Assembly: GCF_002115805.1 (NCBI RefSeq)
Contig: NZ_JFKC01000013.1
Span: 1 to 64,000 of the forward strand
Reading direction: 5' to 3'
Length of the DNA stretch: 64,000 nt
Origin: Marivita geojedonensis
GTDB taxonomy: Bacteria > Pseudomonadota > Alphaproteobacteria > Rhodobacterales > Rhodobacteraceae
Shown here: piece by piece, positions 60,104 to 64,000 of the stretch
Layout: each line of letters opens with the position of its first letter
Numbering within the stretch: the stretch's first letter is position 1
The notes under the pieces: model-generated
Told to the model about the DNA's origin: nothing
Databases searched by the model: none
Seen by the model: the letters and a program-made list of their open reading frames with translations, nothing else
Made by a program: the position numbers and the translations under genes

Positions 60104-61479
60104 GCGACACCGGAAACGCGGACCTCGAAAAGCGCCTCGCTGCCCTCGAACAAGGCAAAGGCGCAGGTTCGCCCCCTGCCCCGCGACGCTCGCCGCTGCT
60201 CGCTTTGGTCGTCGTCCTCGTGATCGGTGCCGGCGGTGCATTGCTCTATCTCCTATCCCAACCGGAGGAAGAGGAAGCTCTGCCCACGGCCACTCCGGAC
60301 GTATTTCAAAACGAAGGCGACGGGTTTGGCGCCATCGAGACCCTCCCCCCACCGGAGCCCGAGGTTGTGTTCGTCGCACCCGATCCGGTCGAGCCCAATG
60401 CTGAGCTTCTGGCGCAGATCACCGCCCTGCAGGCTCAGATCGAGGAATTGCGCAACGCCCCTGAACCGGTTGTCGAGGAAGACACCGCCGCCGCAGAGGC
60501 GATCGACGCGCTGACCGCTCAGATCGCTGCGCTCCAAGCCGCCTCGGAAGCCGCACAGCAACGATTCCAGGACGAACTGACGGCGCGTGATCGCGAACTG
60601 GAGCAACTCCGCATGGACCTAGAACTCGCACAGCTCGAGGCCAATCGCCCCCTTCCCGCACCCATCGGTCCCACAGAGGACGAGTTGCGTGCGCGGGAAG
60701 AAGAACGGCTCCGCCGCGAGGAGGAAGCAAGGCGGCTGGCGGAACTCGAACGCAGCGCGGCCGAAGAACGCGCGTTTCAAGAGCGCCGCATCGCCTCGCC
60801 CACCATCGCCTTTGGCGGCACCTCCGGCGCGAATGAGACGGCCCTAACCGAACGCACCTTCGGCGAAGTGACGGATTTTGTGCTGAACGGAGCGCTGCCC
60901 ACGTCCGTGACGCAAGCCGAGGTCATTGCCAATCCGTCCAACACAATCATCCAAGGCACGATGATCCAGGCCGTCATGGAAACCGCTCTCGACAGCTCCC
61001 TGCCCGGCCAGACCCGGGCCGTGGTCTCCGAAGATGTCTACAGCTTCGATGGGTCCCGCCTCCTGATCCCGCGCGGCTCTCGTCTGATCGGGCGGTATCG
61101 CTCTGGCGTCGATATCGCGCAGCGCCGCGTCACGATCGCCTGGGACCGGATCATCCTGCCTGACAACCAGACCATCCAGATCAGCTCCTTCGGTGGCGAT
61201 GAATTGGGCCGTTCCGGCGTGACGGGTTTTGTCGACACGCGCTTTGATGAGCGTTTCGGCTCGGCAGCGCTGATTTCACTGATCTCCGCCGCACCAAGCG
61301 CCGCCGCCGCAAATGTCCAGGACGAAACAGCCGCGGACGTGCTCGAGGACGTTGGCGATGATCTGGCCGATGCGACGGACAGCGTCATCGGCGACTATCT
61401 CTCAATCGGCCCCATTATTTATGTCGACCAGGGCGCACGCGTCACGGTCATGGTCGACCGCGATCTGGAGATATTCTGA
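60100..61479 (+). CDS. virB10: VirB10 / TrbI family core-complex protein
   Basis: A 459-residue channel protein. Helix about 26-48 (SPLLALVVVLVIGAGGALLYLL) anchors it to the inner membrane. Residues 70-270 are proline- and glutamate-rich with coiled-coil repeats (AALQAASEAAQQRFQDEL.., EEERLRREEEARRLAELE). The C-terminal TrbI domain contains PSNTIIQGTMIQAVMETALDSSLPGQTRAVVSEDVYSFDGSRLLIPRGSRLIG. The start at 60100 overlaps the virB9 stop (ATGA). Confidence 0.96.
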   Translation: MSDTGNADLEKRLAALEQGKGAGSPPAPRRSPLLALVVVLVIGAGGALLYLLSQPEEEEALPTATPDVFQNEGDGFGAIETLPPPEPEVVFVAPDPVEPNAELLAQITALQAQIEELRNAPEPVVEEDTAAAEAIDALTAQIAALQAASEAAQQRFQDELTARDRELEQLRMDLELAQLEANRPLPAPIGPTEDELRAREEERLRREEEARRLAELERSAAEERAFQERRIASPTIAFGGTSGANETALTERTFGEVTDFVLNGALPTSVTQAEVIANPSNTIIQGTMIQAVMETALDSSLPGQTRAVVSEDVYSFDGSRLLIPRGSRLIGRYRSGVDIAQRRVTIAWDRIILPDNQTIQISSFGGDELGRSGVTGFVDTRFDERFGSAALISLISAAPSAAAANVQDETAADVLEDVGDDLADATDSVIGDYLSIGPIIYVDQGARVTVMVDRDLEIF

Positions 61480-61483
61480 GCCC

Positions 61484-62470
61484 ATGTCGCTGAGCTATCT
61501 CGAAACCTCGCTCGACCGGATCGACGCCGCCGCCCGCGACGATGTCATCGAGATCTGCATTAACCCTGATGGCACCTGCTGGGGCGAATTCCAGGGCGAT
61601 CACTTCATGCGCGCGCTGGACCAGAGGCTTACGGGCGTTCAGGTCAGGGACCTCGGCAACCAGATCGCCTCCTCCGCCAACACCACGATGAGCAAGGACC
61701 GCCCCATCGTCTCGGTCTCGGTCACCTACAAGGGGCGCCCGATCCGCGCACAGGTCATCACCCCGCCCGCCGTGCTCTCGGCCATGTCGATCAGCCTGCG
61801 GTTCTTCTCGAGCCTGCCACTCGAGGGCATCGCACTCGATTTCCTCTTTGGCAAGGAACGCAAGCTTGAAGAACTCCGCCTCGAGAAAACGCGCGAACTA
61901 CGCGAGATCGTGGCCGCCGGCGTCATCGACGATGCGCTGGCTTTCTGCGTCGACAACAAGCTCAACATGATCGTTTCTGGCGGCACCTCCACCGGCAAGA
62001 CCGTCGCCGCGCGCAAGATCCTCTCACATGTACCGTCCGAGGAACGCATTGTCACCATCGAAGAAGCCGCAGAGCTACTGCCAACCCAGCCCAATGCCGT
62101 GACCCTCATCGCCAATCGCGACGCGGAATTCCAGTCCGCCGATGTGCTGCTCACCGCGACACTACGCTTGCGCCCCGACCGGATCATTCTGGGCGAGGTG
62201 CGCGGCAAGGAAGCCATGACCTTCCTCGAGGCGATCAACACTGGCCATGGCGGGTCCATGACCACGCTGCACGCAGAAACCCCGCAACTTGCCGTGCAGC
62301 GTCTGGCCATCGCCGCACTCAAGACCGAGATCCCGATGACCTATGCCGACATGATCCAGTACATAGAGAACTCCATCGATGTGATCATCCAGGCCGGTCG
62401 CCACGATGGCCGGCGCGGCATTACCGAATTCTACCTCCCCGGCGCAACTGAGATCGGAGCTTCCCAATGA
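61484..62470 (+). CDS. virB11: VirB11 family secretion ATPase
   Basis: A 328-residue hexameric traffic ATPase. Walker A is SGGTSTGKTVAA near residues 165-176. RLRPDRIILGEVRG and the His box MTTLHAETPQLAVQRL follow. The N-terminal half is the oligomerisation domain. ATG 61484 comes 4 bp after the virB10 stop. The upstream frame extension lies in virB10 and is rejected. It overlaps the next gene by 4 bp. Confidence 0.96.
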   Translation: MSLSYLETSLDRIDAAARDDVIEICINPDGTCWGEFQGDHFMRALDQRLTGVQVRDLGNQIASSANTTMSKDRPIVSVSVTYKGRPIRAQVITPPAVLSAMSISLRFFSSLPLEGIALDFLFGKERKLEELRLEKTRELREIVAAGVIDDALAFCVDNKLNMIVSGGTSTGKTVAARKILSHVPSEERIVTIEEAAELLPTQPNAVTLIANRDAEFQSADVLLTATLRLRPDRIILGEVRGKEAMTFLEAINTGHGGSMTTLHAETPQLAVQRLAIAALKTEIPMTYADMIQYIENSIDVIIQAGRHDGRRGITEFYLPGATEIGASQ

Positions 62471-62655
62471 AGACCTTTGAATATGACATCCTGTTTTTCC
62501 AGGTGAAGAAGCAAAAGGACTACGACGCGATGAGAAGCGCCTTGAATGAGCGCGGCGCGGAGGGGTGGGAAGTCATTACAGCTGAAGCCGGTGACTACGG
62601 CTATACCACGTTCTTGAAGCGCGAGACCGCTGATACGAAGGCAGCATCAGAATGA
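62467..62655 (+). CDS. DUF4177 family small protein
   Basis: A 62-residue protein with the DUF4177 pattern FEYDILFFQVKKQKD and LNERGAEGWEVITAEA (GWE/V motif). Function unknown. It lies inside the virB cluster, overlapping virB11 by 4 bp and the next gene by 4 bp, so it is part of the transfer operon. Confidence 0.75.
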   Translation: MKTFEYDILFFQVKKQKDYDAMRSALNERGAEGWEVITAEAGDYGYTTFLKRETADTKAASE

Positions 62656-63056
62656 TGCGAGCCGCTGCAATCGGAAGCCTGCTCGTCGCTCTCAGCGCAA
62701 CCGCTGGCGTCGCTGAACGGAACCTGATCCCAACCCTCGAAAACCAACCGGATGTCTGCCCTAATCAACCTCCAGAGCCAGAGTGGATGCAGAACATAGA
62801 TGTGCGCGAGTCCCACAAACGGCTCCTGATCCAACAGATCTATCGGGCGCAGAGCATGCAACGCATCGTTGAAGCCCAAGGCTGTGAATGTCCTACGCGG
62901 TATCCGCCCTGGGAGGCAGCTGAAGGCGTCTTCGTCGAGAATTTCGCCGCATCTGAATACTGGGACATCGTGGAAGCGACGTCAGAATACCGACGGCAGG
63001 CAAATGATCTTCGGCGCGAAGCCATGCCAATCTGCGAAGCTGCTGGAAACTGGTAG
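62652..63056 (+). CDS. Secreted protein of unknown function in the VirB operon
   Basis: A 134-residue exported protein with signal MMRAAAIGSLLVALSATAGVAE. The mature part has several Cys (VCPNQPPEPEWMQN, GCECPTRYPPWEAAEG, PICEAAGNW) consistent with disulfides. No domain is recognised. It precedes virB6 by 6 bp and probably serves as a channel accessory, for example a minor lipoprotein-like or entry-exclusion factor. Confidence 0.7.
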   Translation: MMRAAAIGSLLVALSATAGVAERNLIPTLENQPDVCPNQPPEPEWMQNIDVRESHKRLLIQQIYRAQSMQRIVEAQGCECPTRYPPWEAAEGVFVENFAASEYWDIVEATSEYRRQANDLRREAMPICEAAGNW

Positions 63057-63062
63057 GGCTCC

Positions 63063-64000
63063 ATGAGTGTCGTCACCTACTTCGTGGAAACGGCTGAAGG
63101 CTATCTCAATACCGCTGCCGAGACACAATTCGGTGCGGTCGCCGCAACAGTCGGAACGATGCTGGTACTCGGCACTACGCTCGTTGTCATTCTGGTTTTC
63201 ATCAACACGCTCTACCAGTATCGCGCCATGGACGGGCGCACGGCATTTTGGCTCGCCGTGAAGGTCGGGCTGATAGGCGCATTTGCAACCAACTGGGTGC
63301 AGTTCAACATCCTTGCTGCGGCGATCCTGAGCGGGATCGACAGCATTTCCGGATCACTCGTTGCCTCTGTCGGCGGCGGGTCACCCGGACCGTCTGGCAC
63401 CTTTGCAGAGGAGTTCGATGACCTGATCGCGGCACTCGGCGACTATCTGAATGCCGCTGGATCTGAACTGAACTGGATGGCCGGTGCCCTGTTGGACACC
63501 CTAGGGGTTTTGCTGCTCTCGATCCTCGGTGGCTTGGCGGCGTTCATCGTCGTTGCGTCCAGGCTCATGATCGCTCTGCTGATCGGGATCGCGCCGGTCA
63601 TGATCTTCCTGACCCTCTTCGAGGTGACCAAGGACTATTTCGCACGCTGGCTTTCGGCGCTGATTTCCTTTGCGATGTACCCCATCGTTGTTGCCGGTGT
63701 GTTCGCAACGATCACAGGTGTCTCGCGTGCGCTACTTGCAGAGCTGGGCGACCCGGAAGGCGCCTCCAACATCGGCGCGCTCATCCCCTTCTTCATGATG
63801 GTGCTGATGGCAAAGGGATTCATCATAGCAACGCCATTCCTGGTGCGTGCGATTTCTGGAAACATCATGATGCCGGCACTCTCGGCCGGCTTCGGCGGTA
63901 GCTATGCCTTTGCCCGAGGGCTCGCTGGCAGCCAACAAGTCTACAATCGGTACGCCCTCGGAGGTGCGACTGGCGCGGAGTATGCAGCCCTGCGCGCGCG
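63063..64000 (+). CDS. virB6: VirB6 / TrbL family polytopic membrane protein, partial
   Basis: The gene runs off the right edge; 312 residues are visible. It has at least five hydrophobic helices, the first pair near residues 20-50 (VAATVGTMLVLGTTLVVILVFINTL) and 55-85. A glycine-rich loop GGGSPGPSGTFAEEFDD follows. GIAPVMIFLTLFEVTKDYFARWLSALISFAMYPIVVAGVF is a family hallmark. VirB6 forms part of the inner-membrane channel. No stop lies within the window. Confidence 0.92.
   Translation, partial: MSVVTYFVETAEGYLNTAAETQFGAVAATVGTMLVLGTTLVVILVFINTLYQYRAMDGRTAFWLAVKVGLIGAFATNWVQFNILAAAILSGIDSISGSLVASVGGGSPGPSGTFAEEFDDLIAALGDYLNAAGSELNWMAGALLDTLGVLLLSILGGLAAFIVVASRLMIALLIGIAPVMIFLTLFEVTKDYFARWLSALISFAMYPIVVAGVFATITGVSRALLAELGDPEGASNIGALIPFFMMVLMAKGFIIATPFLVRAISGNIMMPALSAGFGGSYAFARGLAGSQQVYNRYALGGATGAEYAALRA

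Noticed and set aside
1-64000. CRISPR arrays, tRNA or rRNA genes, insertion-sequence transposases
   Set aside because: None recognised on reading; no regularly spaced repeats, cloverleaf or transposase sequence were found.

Overview
The window looks like part of a large plasmid or chromid from an alphaproteobacterium of the Rhodobacteraceae (roseobacter/Paracoccus type). Reasons: a repABC-type repA truncated at the left edge, GC-rich codon use, the nos operon layout with nosR and nosX, a NarR-type regulator beside narK-narGHJI, and a complete VirB-type type IV secretion locus at the right edge. The exact species cannot be read from the sequence.

Layout. (1) 1-3.1 kb: replication end, with partial repA (minus strand), a perfect DnaA box, inverted repeats, a serine resolvase with a candidate res/operator site, and a DUF1403-like gene. 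(2) 3.4-13.0 kb: Rrf2 regulator, a perfect FNR-type box, a DUF2946-like leader gene and nosRZDFYLX (nitrous oxide reductase and its maturation system). (3) 13.1-19.1 kb: RND efflux operon with cytochrome b561, and a divergent TetR gene with a palindromic operator. (4) 19.1-25.6 kb: NsrR-like regulator, hemerythrin repair protein DnrN, DUF2478, an MTHFS-like protein, ubiT-ubiU-ubiV (O2-independent ubiquinone synthesis), nnrS and nnrU. (5) 25.7-41.3 kb: CMD protein, NarR-type regulator, FNR boxes, universal stress protein, two NarK transporters, narGHJI, a parvulin, two hemerythrin-like proteins, moeA and a second DUF2478 gene. (6) 41.4-51.1 kb: a secreted orphan, then a LysR-controlled amino-acid uptake and catabolism cassette (polar amino-acid ABC transporter, cysteine hydrolase, EamA, ornithine cyclodeaminase, ArgE-like deacylase, Gdx/SugE, RidA). 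(7) 51.3-64 kb: XRE regulator, small orphan genes and virB1-like, virB2, virB3, virB4, a small lipoprotein, a lytic transglycosylase with a VirB5-like tail, virB5, virB8, virB9, virB10, virB11, two small genes and partial virB6.

How it fits together. The plasmid supplies the first step (nitrate to nitrite) and last step (N2O to N2) of denitrification, the quinone made without O2 that feeds both chains, NO-stress handling (DnrN, NnrS, NnrU, hemerythrins) and molybdenum cofactor insertion (MoeA). No nitrite reductase (nirS/nirK) or NO reductase (norCB) is present in these 64 kb. Perfect TTGAT-N4-ATCAA boxes precede both the nos and nar units, so both probably respond to low oxygen. The VirB locus suggests the element is or was self-transmissible; no relaxase or VirD4 lies in the window.

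Most interesting points: a transglycosylase carrying a VirB5-like C-terminal segment next to the true VirB5 gene; a nar operon tail with tandem hemerythrin-like paralogs, one of which has lost most His ligands; paralogous DUF2478 genes in both anaerobic modules; and a 19-bp element (17/19 identical) upstream of two secreted-protein genes on either side of the amino-acid cassette. All calls were made by eye, without database searches.
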